Notes under the pieces: model-generated
Databases searched by the model: none
What the model saw: the letters and a program-made list of their open reading frames with translations, nothing else
What the model was told of the DNA's origin: nothing
From: Vespula vulgaris
Taxonomy: Eukaryota; Arthropoda; Insecta; Hymenoptera; Vespidae
Assembly: GCF_905475345.1 (NCBI RefSeq)
Contig: NC_066588.1
Coordinates: 4,310,001 to 4,374,000, forward strand
Length of the DNA stretch: 64,000 bases
Direction: 5' to 3'
Position numbers and translations under genes: made by a program
Shown: positions 26,701-40,500 of the stretch, piece by piece
Layout: each line of letters starts with the position of its first letter
Position numbering within the stretch: position 1 is the stretch's first letter

Positions 26701-27668
26701 GCGCTGGAAATTCCGGAAAAAATAGTCCTCGTACTCGCAGCCGAAGTAATTCTACCTCGACGTTCTCGACGACTCTTGGTCTGGCTAAGATGCTCAATGA
26801 GAGAGGAATTAAGGCTGTGACACCTTCCTGTGTAGGTACTTCCTGTGGGGCGACACCTAGCGGCGAAAGAAATTTCATACCAACAGCAACGCCATGTAAT
26901 AGCCCGGATGCTAGCCCGCCAGCAACAAGATCTACATCACCACCGCCGCAGTCATCGCCACAGCAAGAAAATACTTCTCTGTCGTTTAGTCTGCTAAGTA
27001 GCGGAGCTGAATTGTTGAAACGTACATTCAGTAGCGATACCTCGCAATCGCAAATTAATAAAAGAACCAGAACGCCGAAACCTGCGTTGACGAGATCAGA
27101 GAAAAAAGCATTAACCGGTATACGATTGGTTGAGAAACTCGAAAGAATAGGAATCGATGCTATAATGTCAACGACAGTCGGCTCGTCGATCTCGCCGTTG
27201 GCACTTCAGGGTGCTTTGTATACGCGACGTTCGATGAAGAGTCCAATGGCACAACTGACCTTCCTCAAGACCTCGATGCCTTCCAGCATCAGTCAGGAAA
27301 GATTGTTCTCGCCTTCGTTAGCCTCGTCCTCTTCTAGCGTCGTTTCTGAATCTAGTTCAAGTCCGACATTGGAACATATGAATAATAGTAAGAGGATGAA
27401 CGATGATAACGTCGATGATGCTGGTGCTTCGGTTATGTCATCTGGTAATTCTAGTTCAGATTCGCCTATAAGATCATTGATAATCGAATGTGCGTTAGGT
27501 ACTCAACAAAAACGCGATAACGACGGTAGTAAACCAACTAGATCGGATTTAGGTAAAGTCAAAGGTGCAGCTAATACCACAACACCAGTTACCAGAGAGT
27601 CCATTACTCAATCCGCCCTCGGTTCTATCAGTTCACTTTTCTTTGGACGCAAGGGTGGTCTTTTGTAA
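23705..27668 (+). CDS. milt: Milton / TRAK kinesin adaptor, short N-terminal isoform
   Basis: Inferred join 23705-23804, 24438-24514, 24613-24988, 25095-25330, 25471-25661, 25754-25999, 26108-27668 (928 aa). Milton/TRAK links mitochondria (through Miro) to kinesin-1 and dynein-dynactin. The HAP1 N-terminal coiled-coil region spans about 35-330 and opens with LCSNRVSQMTKTYNDIEAVT. The dynein-binding CC1-box region is ELTARIGKELL (66-76). YKKVFETVRCAS lies near 330-341. The conserved Milton domain follows near 490-530 (KPMEGSQTLHHWSQLATP, then DRPGV). The rest is a long Ser/Thr/Pro-rich tail ending FFGRKGGLL. Two LFxE-like motifs, LYSE (312-315) and LFTE (401-404), could contact dynactin; this is inferred. 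Exon 1 has a second phase-equal donor (GTATGT at 23781) that would shorten the N-terminus by eight residues. An upstream exon (17358-17841) is a probable alternative N-terminus. Confidence 0.93.
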
Positions 27669-27934
27669 AAAAAAAAAAAAAAGAAAAAGAACAAACAAAA
27701 AAAAAGAAAAAAGAAATTTTTCCTCCTTTTCCATTCTTTCTTTCCTTCCTTCCTTTTTTCCTTTCTTCCTCCTTTTTCCTTCCTTTCTTCCTTTCTCCCT
27801 AACTTCTTTTATCTTTATTTTTTCTTTTTGTTCCCATTCGATTAGCCTTCGAGCTAACGATGAGTCGAACGTCGTAGTCAAAGTTTTAGCGGATTAATGG
27901 GTAACTTGGTACTTTGGTAGAAACAAAATGGTTC

Positions 27935-28030
27935 CGTTCGTTCGTTGGTTGGTTCGTTCGTTCGTTAGTTCGTTCGTTCGTTCGTTCGTTCGTTCGTTCG
28001 TTCGTTCGTTCGTTCGTTCGTTCGTTCGTT
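27935..28030. repeat. (TTCG)n tetranucleotide array
   Basis: About 24 copies of TTCG with a few variants (GGTT, TTAG) at the left. It lies about 270 bases downstream of the milton stop, so it is probably within the 3' UTR. Confidence 0.95.
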
Positions 28031-29391
28031 TGCATGTTCAATTAAAAAAATATTGAACATTGCTCGTACTATTACAAACACATTGCATTGCTCTCATCTC
28101 TGCGACACTTAATTTTCGATCATCGATCGGATCAGAATATATGTATATGTATATATACATATACATAAAACACAAAGACACACACACACATACATATACA
28201 TATTTTATTTTTTGATAAATACTTAATTCTTTGCAGTCCGACGTTTCTTCAGTTTTGAAGACTATTTATTTTCTTTTTTAACATATGTCGAATATATTAT
28301 AAATACATTTTCCGTGAAGTTAATAAGATTTGTAATTTGTATACTTGAATATCTCTCAGGGTATTCATCTTAATTTAATTTATCACTGAAGGTTTTAACT
28401 TTAAACAAAATATCATTCCAATTAATACTTGGATTATCGATATGCCAAAGAAAAAAAGAAAAGAGAAAAAGAGAAAGATGAAAAAAAAGGACAGGAAAGA
28501 AAAGAAAAAGAAAATTGCCATCGGACAGCAAAGCATTAATACTTTTAAGAAGCATTAATTAGATTCCTAATAATAATCCTCCTTATCGGTACAGAACATA
28601 TGACTCTTTTTAGTATTGATCAACGATCATAGTGAAAATCTTTTAGTCTAAACAAGAAGGTCGAGTAAACAAGAAGAAAAACAAAAAAAGAAAAAGAATT
28701 TAAAAAAGTTATATATATATATATACATATACATATACACACATATATATATGTATATATATATAACAAATAAATATACGATCAATCGTTATGTATTCAC
28801 CACGATGATCGTAGGAGAGCAATATAATTCTATACGTATATGCTGATGATGATGATGATGATGATGACGACGATGATGATAATAGTAATGATGACGTAAA
28901 TAATAAAAATGGCGTGCCACTGATTAAACGCGAGGGTGATCACTTCGGTCATATCTAACTGATGGCATAAAAAATATATTGCGAAGAAACGAAGGCTGCT
29001 CATATTAATGTATATAAGGACAAAGTTTTACCGCTAGTAAGTTAGGAAAATGCGAATTTATCGTAGAACAAGTAAACGTGTGATTTCAAAAATGATTACA
29101 GTTTTAAAACTATAATTTTATTATTGACAATGACGACGCTACGACGAGGACGAGGACGACGATGACGACTACAACGACGAGTTTTTAAAAAAGTTTGATG
29201 ATGCGAGAACAAATTTTTTCTTCTTTTTTTTCCAAAGCACAAATATAACTTTTATTATTATTATTATTATTATTATTTTCTTAGATTTTTTTTCGGTGCT
29301 AATTTATTTTCTTACTGTTTTCCCTTTTTTTTTCTTTCTTTTTCTTTCTTTTTGTTTCTCTCTTCTTATTCATTTTTATTCTCACTATTAC

Positions 29392-29447
<56 letters not shown>

Positions 29448-30010
29448 TATTCATATTCATATTATTGTTCTCTTGAATATTTGTTATTTTTCATCGGTTC
29501 CATACTCCTAATGACGAACGTATGTATCTATATACGTACGTATGTACATATACATATTTATGTACATAAGTACATATATAGAAATATATTTTCTTCAGGA
29601 CACAGAACCAGTCGAATTATCGATGCTATTGTCACTCTTTGTATATTGAAGATTGTACATTTAGCATTTCGATTCGATCGAGTCGTGTTAAATATTGTGT
29701 ATGCGTTTAGAAAATTATTAAAAAAAAAAAAGAGAAAAAAAAAAGAAAAATTACGAAAAACATGCCGTTATAATCTTTCTCAATCTTTTTTATTTTCTAT
29801 CCTTCTTTCTTTCATTTTTTTTTCTTTTTCTTTTTATTTTATCCTTAATTTATTCTCAATTTTATTTCGATAGATAGTCTCTATTATTTTATGTATAAAG
29901 GCAAACCAAACAAATGTATTATAGCGTCGGGTGTTTAACGTTAACAGAAAAAAAAAAGAAAAAAAAGAGAGAGATAGAAGATAAATAGATAGATAGATAG
30001 AGAAAGAGAC

Positions 30011-30051
<41 letters not shown>

Positions 30052-32800
30052 CAGAAGAAAAAGAAGAAAAAAATAGCCGACAAAAAATGGAGCCTTGTAC
30101 ATAAAACGTACAAAGTATAATAAAATTATGTTGGAAATCTTAAACATAAACCTGAGTTACTACCGTTCGTCTTCTAAGCTCTTCATTATTATTATTATTA
30201 TTATTATTCTTTTCTATATATTTCTTTCCTCTTTTTTTTTCTTTTCTTTTTTTTTTTTTTTAGTTCTTTCCTTTTCGTTGGATTCCTCCGAAGAAATGGC
30301 CTAAGAAATTTTTTGCTTAGAATAAGAGAACAAAAATGAACGTAACGTAACATTGTTACAACCAAAGAAATACTTCGACGGATACTTTTTATAGGCTGAA
30401 AACAAATGTTCCCTCTTGTTTTTATTTTTAATTTAATTTTTAACTTTTATATACATATATATATATATATTTTTCTTTTCTTTTTCTTCTCTTTTTTAAT
30501 CTCTTTTCCAATTTCCTCTACAGTGTTATATTTTAACGAATTCATTTCTTCTTCTTCTTCTTCTTCTTCTTCTCCTTCTTTTTTCTTTTCTTTTCGTTAC
30601 TCTTCGCGTATAAGCGAAAAGATATCGAGAGTGTGAGAGAGAGAAAAAAAAAGGGAACAACCGAAGAAAAAGAAAACTATATATCACGAGAAATGGAAAT
30701 GGAAATGAAAAATGAAACTAAATATAAATAAATAAATATGATAACCGAATGTGCGGCACGAGTGAACTTAATGAAATGAAATATGTCGTGATCCAATGGG
30801 TGACTTGCTAAGAGGATTTAGAAACGTAGAATCCACGAGAGGCGCCATTTTTTCTTTTTTCTTGTTTCTCCTTTTCGAAATTTTATAGAAATATTTCTTC
30901 TAATTTTTAACGCGATCGGTAACATTACAGACACGTTAATCATTACATTATTATTAATGATTATTTCAATCCTTTACAATGTTCATCGCGACGATCGCCT
31001 TGAATCAATAATACAAATCGTTTTTGTATTATTCCAAATTTTCCAATTCTTTTTCAACCTTCCTTTTTCTTTTTTTAAAATTTATTGGAGGATTCTACGA
31101 TCTAAACAATTGTATCACAGAAATATTAAAGTAATTACATCGAGCATAAAAAATAAAATCAATGCACAATTCGTATTACTTATCTATTGAAAATATGATG
31201 AGATGATAAAACAATGAAACAACTATCGTTTTGCGCATAATTCTCGCTCAAAATGTGACTAATAGTAAAATACCGATTTGACTACATATGTTGCTTCCGA
31301 TTTTCAAGTCTCCAATTATATATACGTATTTATGTATTTATATATGAATACATATATATATATATATATATATACATATATATACATATATATATCTATT
31401 TATGTTTATATTTATATGTATACGTATATATAAAGTGAAACACACGAACGAATATTGACCTACGTATCGTTATTACGCGATAAATCTAATAGATATAGCT
31501 TAGAAGTTCGAAACCGAGGCCTTAGAATAATCCATAAATCCTTATTTTATGTATGTATGTATTTATTTATTTATTTCTGTGACTAGTCCTCTCCGAGAAA
31601 AATGAAACAAGGAAAAAAAAGAAGATAATTAAAAATGTAATAAAATGAGTATCGTTCTCGAAACGATAGGATAGTGTATGTTTGACTTTTTTGTTTTTTT
31701 TTTTTTTTTTTTTTTAAATACCGATCGTTTTGATTCCACATATACGATCGCGCCTGTTCTATCCTCCCATTCCCCAACCCACCTCGCTAATTCTTTCAAT
31801 TTGTCAATTCGTTGAAAGAGAAAAAAGAAACACTTTTTGCATTTGTTATTTAAAAAGGAAAAAAAGGGTGATCGGAGATGGGAATACGTACGTAAAATTA
31901 GTTAAGATTGATAAGAAAGTGTTTGCACTGTAATGAAAAGAATTGTTGCAATAGCGATCTGTGTGCGCAGTACATACCTCCAAATCGAACAATAAATATA
32001 TTTAAGTATAATGAAATGTTGTTATTCATACCTTCGGATTAATTTTGCTAATTGCTTAAGAGAAAAAAAAATTTTTTATACTTATTTTTATTATTGATTC
32101 ATATTTATTTTTATTTATTGAAGTGCACGACAATATCACGTTCGAAACGATGATTCTTGATTAATGCTTAACTGACTTTATTAATGATACCACTTATATT
32201 TGTAGAAAAATAAATATTTTGTTACGTCTAACTTGTCATGCCTATTACAGTGAACTGTGCACGTGTAATACTCACACGAGATCTCCTTGAAAATTAATTA
32301 CAAGAATATTTTATCTATTCATGTCCTATAGAATGCAATATCTATGATAGTAATTATGAAGATAATAATAATAATAATATGAAACGAAACGTCGATAATT
32401 TGTTATTCGGTCGATAAATTGCATTTTACTGTTACCGACGAATTTTACTCATTCGATAAACTAGCGAAAATTAAATTATTATCGACATTTTATTGCAAAA
32501 CTTCAAAAGATGACGCTATACGAAACTTCTTTTAAACGAAAAATATCGAAAAAACGTTTACGTCACATTGAATCTAGGCGCAATTCTTTACCAATTTTGG
32601 TATCATTTTAAAGACGAATTGTTTAAGCGAGAATATAACTTTCTCGAGTTATTAAAAAAATTATATTTTTATATATAAATTATTCTCGAAAAAGCATTAC
32701 TTTTTGACACTATTACTTTTGAAAGATAATAAATTTCATTGTTGATTTATATTATTATAAAACCAAGAGTGATGAATAGCTTTTAATCTACATATTTCAT

Positions 32801-32806
32801 TTTATT
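32801..32806 (-). terminator. Candidate polyadenylation signal of the PGRP gene
   Basis: AATAAA on the minus strand, 107 bases beyond the PGRP stop codon. There are other A-rich sequences nearby, so the exact signal is not certain. Confidence 0.4.
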
Positions 32807-32912
32807 CAAATATTAAAAAACAATAAAAAGAAACATTAATAACATGACATTTTAGTTAACTGATATTTTAAAAAAATCTGACTCATTAGTCGAATATATT
32901 ATTTAGATTATG

Positions 32913-34752
32913 TCAAGGTTGACCCCATTCGGGCCAATTTTGAATTTGTGTGTACAAATTAAATCCAGGACTCACTGTTGCTTGTATTTGTCGAGCAGCG
33001 ATCACACGAACATTTTCACGTAAGACACCTTGAGAAATACCACATCTGATCAATTTGTGTGCCGCGTTCAACATTTTATCGCTTGCATCTTTATCTAAAA
33101 CAAAAAACAAATAAAAAAAAAAGAATATAAAGAAAAGAATATAATATTTTGCAATTGTATTTATCCTTTCTTTTAATTAGTTCGCAAAGTTATTAGCACA
33201 CATTTCGTTTTTTTTTTTTTTCAAAATTACTAGCGTACCTTCAAAATTACCAATGAATGCTATGCCCACAGATTTTTTGTTATATCCATAAGTATGGGCA
33301 CCTTCCTTCGTCCATCCTCTACCCTCGTAAATATTACCATCGCCACCGATTAGAAAACTGTCACCAAAAATTTTATTAAAAAATATTAAACCTTTCGCGA
33401 TAGAAAAAAAGTTAAACAGGACATATGTTTCACTGCCATTTAATGCGTCACTATTTTTAAACATTTTTATTTACTATTTTAAATAAATGATCAGTACTTG
33501 TTATAAAATATCAGTACGTAATATATTACACTAATTAATAAAAAAAGCTGTCAGTATTCTAATTAAAATATTTATAAATACAATAATTGAACATCCTATA
33601 TAGTACGATCGTTTATAATTGTCAAGTTCGCAAAGAAATGCTATCTAAGGAAATATATACTACGGGTAAACAAAGTCTATCAACAAAATGGAAAAAAACA
33701 AATATAGAAAGTGATAGTGATAGCTACAGCAATTATTATTACTGTTTCGTTTTCTAATTTTTTATTTGTTAATATAACTTTCAATACTCTCTAAAGAGTT
33801 GAATAACAAAAAAATAAATAAAAATTGTAACATAATTTTCTTGATTTGTCGATTTATCTACTTCCATAAAAAACAATTTATTTTCTATAATAATATTGAT
33901 TTAATTGCCGATGTAATGCTGCGATATGAAGATTATGATTCTTTTATAATTTTTTTCTATGAAAACAAATAATGATATTATAATTTATTTCAATGTTTTC
34001 TTTTCGCGAATGGAAAATATATCTAACACAACGATCGCTGTAACTTTCTTTATATATAGATATATAGTATATAAAGAACGATATAGTTAAAAGATTAAAT
34101 AAAAACTCTTTCTCTTTCGAATATCCAAATGTATGAAATCGCAAATTTTTGGGATACAGAATATTGTCTAGAAATGTAGTACGCAAATACGTAGATCCGC
34201 CTACGTATATAGCGAAAGAATTGATAAACGAAAAGAAAAACAATAAAATTAATAATAATAAAATGAAAAGAAATAAAAAAAGGAAAACTTACGAAAAAGC
34301 AATATCGTTCCAACCTAACGAATCCATATGATAAGATTGAATGGATTGTACTCTTGTTGAACATTCTTTACGTGTTGTACATTCAGGTGTTACAGTATGA
34401 TGTATTATTACGTATAATATTGGTATTATAAGAAAATTTATACTTTTCTCGGTCTTTCCTCCCCATGCAGCCTTGGATAATATTTTCGGACAATCGTCAT
34501 CTAAAAATCGTTGAAAAGTATAAAATCGATTAACAATTAATATATAATAATTAATAATAATAGTTCGATAATTTTTTTCTTATTTTTGCTTTTGTTTCTT
34601 TTTCTTTCTTTTCTTTTTTTTTTTTTTTTATTTACTTTTTATTTTTGCTTCATTAACTTCAGCCATCTTTTAATATTCGAACAGGAAGTTCCTTACTTAC
34701 CAGCAACGGATATATGAAATATCAGACATATTGTTAACAATTTAATAATCAT
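32913..34752 (-). CDS. Short secreted peptidoglycan recognition protein, probably non-catalytic
   Basis: Minus-strand join: 34752-34701, 34500-34293, 33357-33239, 33094-32913 (186 aa). PGRPs bind bacterial peptidoglycan and trigger Toll or Imd signalling, or cleave it as zinc amidases. Residues 1-17 form a signal peptide (MIIKLLTICLIFHISVA). The PGRP/amidase_2 fold follows, with the SKAAWGG start, IIHHTVTPECTT (49-60, conserved disulfide Cys58/Cys64), FLIGGDGNIYEGRGW near 88-102, GAHTYGYN and a final YTQIQNWPEWG. Of the four zinc or catalytic residues of amidase PGRPs, only the His in HH (51-52) remains: the DIGY Tyr is Phe86, the GHR His is Ala160 and the SCPG-type Cys is Ser168. It should bind rather than cleave. 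It lies head to head with ALKBH4, 570 bases between starts. I do not assign a named orthologue. Confidence 0.92.
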
Positions 34753-35322
34753 TTTTTTTCACTTTCTTTTATTTTCTTTTCGCACAATTTTATTCCTTCG
34801 TTAATGTGTCAAAGTCACAGTTAAAATAATGCTCGAGTAAATGAGATTACGTGTATATAAAGTATGTAGGAGATAGAAAATTGAAAGGGTTAAATGCAAA
34901 GTTTGAAATAGGTTCAAGAGGTTATGACCCTACTGATAACAAGATATTGCGAATGATATTTCAAACAACTTTTAAAGATGATTTCTTGGAATTTTATCTT
35001 CACCAATGGTTAAATTAAAAAAGAACTTTGTTAAACGTAGAATAACAATATTAAATAATAATATATATATATTGAAATTAACTATTTATTTAGAATTCTT
35101 TTATATTTCTTTTCAGATTACAATTCACTCAGCGTTTAACAATAACATGAGAAGTGTTTCAAATTGACTTTTTTCGTTTAATCCTACAACGTCAATATAC
35201 ACACACGTACATAATACTTGATTAAATGACCTAACCTTTATTTGAATTCGATTCCTTAACCTCACTTTTTGACTAAAATTGTTCTTCGTGATAATTTAGA
35301 GAAAAACTTGTATTTATGAAAA
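34753..35322. promoter_or_regulatory. Divergent intergenic promoter region, PGRP and ALKBH4
   Basis: These 570 bases separate the two opposite start codons. Sequence is AT-rich with no obvious TATA box placed for either gene. I searched by eye for an NF-kappaB-type GGG...CC site that would fit an immune gene and saw no convincing one. Confidence 0.45.
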
Positions 35323-35351
35323 ATGGAGACCGTACGTCCATGTGGTTGTAA
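35316..35351 (+). promoter_or_regulatory. Short upstream ORF overlapping the ALKBH4 start
   Basis: An ATG at 35316 opens an 11-codon frame ending at TAA 35349-35351, out of frame with and overlapping the main ATG at 35323. The main start has the better context (A at -3, G at +4), so leaky scanning is likely. Confidence 0.35.
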
Positions 35352-36577
35352 AGGGATTCGTACTTGCTTGATTTGCGAAGAACAATTTAACATAACAAAG
35401 CCAGATTTAAAAGAAAAGTTACAAGTAAGTAATAACTAGCAAAGATTGAAAAGTAAATATATCTTATTTTTTTTATATTACCTTTCTTTTATATATTCAT
35501 TGTATGAATTCACTCTAATTTAATACATTTTGTTATATGAGCAACACCTTTTTATTGATTCAATTATAATGATTCTGTAATTCCAGGAAAAATCCTCTTA
35601 CGTTTATTGTCCGTATTGTAATAAAGCATGGGCTGGATGGGATATAGAATTGTATAAACAACATCCTCATCATAAAGGACATGCGATAGATTATCCAGGT
35701 GTTTTTATTAAAGTAATTTCGATTTATTAAAATTAATTCGAATTTTTAAAAATAATTTTCTGTTATCTTACGAATTTTCTTTCGTGTAGCTTGATTTCTT
35801 AAATACAGAAGAGACATTGACTTTGATAAAATCACTGGACGAATTACCGTGGGAACCATCGCAAAGTGGTAGAAGAAAACAAGTGTGTAACAAAGTTAAT
35901 TATAGTTAATACAAATATCATTGCTTTTATTAACTTCTAAAATGTTAACTTTCAGAATTTTGGTCCAAAGTGTAATTTTAAAAAACGAAAATTACGTTTA
36001 GGTACTTTCAATGGATTTCCACAATCTACAGAATTTGTACAAAAGAAATTCAGTGAAATTCCACTTTTAAATAATTTTAAGACGGTAGAACAATGTACTC
36101 TTGAATACAATCCAAAACGAGGAGCTTCTATAGATCCTCATATAGATGATTGTTGGATATGGGGAGAGCGTATAGTTACAGTTAATGTGTTAGGTGATTC
36201 TGTATTAACAATGACACCTTATACCGAATCGATTAGACGTTACAATTTAGATTATGTAGAAAATTATTCTTCTAAAGTTGATAAGAAAATAGGAACACAG
36301 CAAGACATAGTAATACGTTTGCCTATGCCAGCAAAATCATTGATGGTTTTATACGGACTTGCGAGGTATGTTTCATAAAAGTTCAGTGTAATAATGTTAA
36401 TTGATAACTGATGATTATTTTTGTAGATATAATTGGGAACACTCTGTGCTTCGAGACGATATAACATCAAGACGCGTCTGTCTTGCTTATAGAGAATTAA
36501 CTCCACCATATCTTGAAAATGGTAAACATGAAAAGGAAGCATCAGAAATCCTTGAAAAAGCAACCATTTTTTGGTAA
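35323..36577 (+). CDS. Alkbh4: ALKBH4, 2-oxoglutarate/Fe(II)-dependent dioxygenase
   Basis: Inferred join 35323-35424, 35587-35698, 35809-35882, 35956-36365, 36427-36577 (282 aa; human ALKBH4 is about 300). The family enzyme oxidatively removes methyl groups; ALKBH4 is known to demethylate monomethylated actin Lys84 and to affect actomyosin dynamics. The N-terminus has the family Cys pattern CGCKGIRTCLIC (7-18), and a second pair, YCPYC (41-45), follows. The iron-binding facial triad is visible: His158 and Asp160 in DPHIDD, and His238 in NWEHSV. The 2-oxoglutarate-binding RxxxxxR is Arg249-Arg255 (RVCLAYR). Splice junctions are in phase, with donors GTAAGT, GTGTTT, GTGTGT and GTATGT. It runs away from the PGRP gene and converges on tetraspanin A. 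AATAAA lies at 36729-36734, 152 bases after the stop. Confidence 0.94.
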
Positions 36578-37570
36578 CAACTAAATAGTACCACTGATAT
36601 CATGTTTGCACAATTTTACTGTAATGCAATCCATTGCATTTTTACCATTCCATTTGAAATATCGTGCAGTATGAAATATAACCACAAATAGAACAAAGGA
36701 AGCGTTGAAGACAAAGCAGCACGATTGAAATAAAAGTTTTACAGTGGAATTTTGATACAGTATGTATCAATTCTTATATTTTTTTTTATCCATCTCTTTA
36801 CTTCCTTACAAACTAATGCATGATGGTATAAAAATGAGTAAGTTGTAGAAAAAAATTTATTCACGAATTAAGTACAATATTTCTTATACAAGAACACCAT
36901 CAAAATTTTAATATTATAATAATAAACAATATTTTCCCATAACAGTTCTTTAACTTTATGCAATAATACTGTTACATTTAAAGAAGTTTTATCGGCAAAA
37001 AGAACGTAGATATTATGAAAGTGAAATAATTTTAACGAATATTAATTTGCAATAAAAATTCTATTCTCTTTCTATATATTTACAATTCGTGTGATTCAAA
37101 GTAAAGGGTGACTTTTATTCTATTAAATTACTTAATAGTCTACTATTAAATATAAACTTTGGTATCGCATTAAATTAATCTCACGATGAAACGTGAGCCT
37201 GGGAAAAATATATGCGTAATTATCAATTATTAAAATACTTGTTAATTCTTAACAAACAAAAAAGTTGTAAAATCTGATATAATAATGATCAATCGAACTT
37301 TGTACAGTGCTACCGCTAGAAATTGTATTTGTATAAGTTTTCATTGATCTTACGATTTCAAACAAAATTAAAAAACAAAAAAAAAATAAATAAATACGAA
37401 AAAAGTCAAACATTTATTGTAAGATAGACAACTGATAGAAAATACTGACTTCTTTATTTTGTAGGATAAAATCGAGGAGCGATCATCAAGGATCGTACTT
37501 TTGATATACCTCTGCAATGGCACAAAAATAATATATTTCACATTTTTCACATCGAATGGAAATCATAGAA
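36578..37570. other. Convergent gap between ALKBH4 and tetraspanin A
   Basis: About 1 kb of AT-rich sequence between two stop codons that face each other. It holds the ALKBH4 polyA signal (36729-36734) and, on the minus strand, AATAAA at 37453-37458, 113 bases past the tetraspanin A stop. No gene is visible. Confidence 0.55.
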
Positions 37571-40500
37571 CTACCAGTTTGTATTGCCTTTCAATGGGTA
37601 GTCCTGAGACTGCATGTATACAACAGGGAAAGTTGTCAGTGGATCTGTCTTTCCAAGTGGTTGATAACCGTTCACAATACTTTCTCTCAATTCCCATTTA
37701 CGCCTTTCTCTTTCCGTCTTTTGTCGTCTGATAGCTCTGCCCAACATACATGCGAATACTATTCCAGTCAACTGAAAAAATGACAATATATTTCACAGAC
37801 AAATTCATCAAAACATATTATATTATTAGATCACCATAATGGACATGATAAATCTTTTTAAAAATTATATTTAAGCATTAAAATCTGTAGTAAACATGGT
37901 ATATACAGTTCCTTTTTTTTAAATATTTTTTCAACATCAACTGACCTGAATAAGAGCAATAGCCACAGCTCCTGTACCAATGTAAAGTGCACTGCGATGA
38001 ACTATGATGGAAAGTCTACTCATGCAGCCTATTACATAAGGATTGTTACAAATAGTCTTATTATTGTCATCCTTTCCTAGAAGATCGCAGCAGGAATTAG
38101 GTATACCCATGTCGTTTTCTTTTGTAAATTCAATGTCATACCAGTTGGACATATCTACATAACCACAGCAACGTAACTACAAAGAACGTAATAAAACGTT
38201 TTTTTATTTATATATATAGTATAAAAAGAAAAAATGTAAATTTGGTTAACTAATTTGTGTTTTTTTTTTTCGTTTATAGATTCAAAATCGAATATCATAA
38301 TTGTATCTATCAAAATCTTACTCTGGATTGCATGAAATTAACAGCACTTTTAATCTCGGTATTCTTATCGTATTCGTGCATCGTATTGTTGATTTTCTCT
38401 TCCAAAAGATCTTTTACGGTGTCCTGTAAGGCGTACGCTGCGGTCGCAGCAGACAATTCCATTATCAAAACAACGGATAAAGATACTGCAAACTAGTGAA
38501 AAAAATAAAATATTTAAGTATGTTATCTACGTACTTGTACAAGTTTGTTCGACTTTTTTTTATTGTATTTAATAACGTTTTAGAAATAATATTCGCGATA
38601 TACTTACCACGAGAACCATGCAAGTACTTTCTCGAAGAGCACCGCAACATCCAAAGAAAGCAATTATGAAAACTAATATACCAACTACGATCAAGAGCGT
38701 GGCTGGTGAAAAGTATCTGGGATCCAAGAAATGGGAGAAATCTTCATAAACGGCATAGATCGTCGAGCCAACCGATATTATCATCACACCCGTCAACTAC
38801 ATCAAAATTATTAATTAATTAATAATCAATTATCCAAATTGTAACATCAATCTAGTTTCTTAATTTAATACATAAATCATTGAATCGCTAGCATCGATTA
38901 TGGAATCATCAACATTATTTGCTTATTTCGAATGATTTAAATTATATTGTTGTATCATCATTGAAAATGTATCAGGAGTTACGTTCGTCGTTCATGCATT
39001 AAGGAATGCTGTCTTTTTGTTGAAAGCGATAACGTATCACTGATTACAATTCGCAATCAATGTAAACTAATTGAAGTCGTATAATTGTTAACACGCGTGA
39101 AGCTGAACGAATATTTTTGAAATATTTGACTAACTGATCTAACATTTACAATTAATCAGAAATATGTTGAGTAACATAAAAGAAAAAAAAAATAAATCAA
39201 GAGAATTAAACTAGAATAATCTTTTTTTTTTCTTTTTTTTTTACTTTAAACAAATCAAAAGAACATTCAGATATGATGTAAAAGATTTCTAATAGAGGTA
39301 TTTATTACATAGGATTGATCTAACTGCTCTATATATTACAAATTTTCATTTTGAATTCTTTCTTGTATATTGCTAAAGAAAGATAAAATCGTTTATCTGA
39401 TGACGATACATCAGAAAACATTTCATGCGATCAACATCAATACGAGAATTATAAAATTATCTCTACTGATAAGCAGTTCCTTTTATTTTCAAATATAATC
39501 GATATAAGTACTTTTACGTAAAGGAAAATTTATTTGAATTCTTTTTACTCTAATCGATATTTTAAAACGTTGCAGAGAGATCACAGAATATCTCGTTTTT
39601 CATATATTACGAATTAACTCAGAAAAAAATTAGCTTAACTTTCGTTATTTAGTAATAAATGATAAGAATGTTTATTCTCAAGCAGAAGCTTATTATTTCC
39701 AAATGTTATAATTAAAATCCGCATATCTATAATTAGATATAATCAGATAATTATTTAAATATAAAAATAATATGAAAGAAAGATTATTTTATTGAAAAAA
39801 AAGAAGAAAACATGTACTCTCTACAACGTATTAATAAATAATTTAGAGACAAATAGAATTCGTGTCGTCATGAATTGTAAATCGTCGAAACCTAACGAAG
39901 AAAAATGGCGGCATGATTACGATACTAAGTACGCAAAAAGAGCGATAAAAAGAGCTGCATATACATAGCTAGCGAAGTTAACTCCGTTTGACTTTTGTTT
40001 CTCGTTATCTAACGAGAACGGATATCACCGATAGATACAACTTGACGTCGTATTATCTTTACTGATAATTGTATATTTGTATAAGAATATTTTTAAATCT
40101 TGAAAAAGTTGTACAAAGAATATCGAAGAAATTGAAGCAAAAAATAAGATACAATAGAAAGAAATCTTAATCTCAAATGGCGTGGAATATAGCAAATGAA
40201 AAATAATTTATATATTACTCATCCGCTGTGTGACCATCATCTTTTTCCTTATTGCGAATTATCCTCGTAAAATTTCATTTGTAGTTAAACAAAACAAAAA
40301 GAAAAGAAAGCGGACTATAAAATGCATATGAACATTCGAAGGACATATCTCGACGTCGATATGAATATGAATGTATTTTTTATTACATTATTACAAGCAT
40401 CTTGTCGAGTTACAGAATATTATAGTTGATTAGTGTCCATATACGTACACACATACATATCTCTGCGTATATGCTATGTGTGTATGTGTCTGTGTATGTG

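Larger units (their letters stand above)
27669..32912. other. 3' flank of milton and intergenic region
   Basis: The first part is probably milton 3' UTR: pyrimidine-rich tracts, then a (TTCG)n array (27935-28030). The rest is AT-rich with (GAT)/(GAC)-type triplets at 28844-28880 and 29133-29178, (ATT)n at 29398-29446, (AG)n near 30018-30048, and ATATAC-type repeats around 31320-31430. Frames over 60 codons here are low-complexity (poly-Phe, Ser, Leu, Tyr). No gene is supported. Confidence 0.55.

Noticed and set aside
34095..34364. Minus-strand 89-codon frame over PGRP exon 2 and intron
   Set aside because: It is a shifted frame over the real PGRP exon; the correct frame gives the IIHHT motif.
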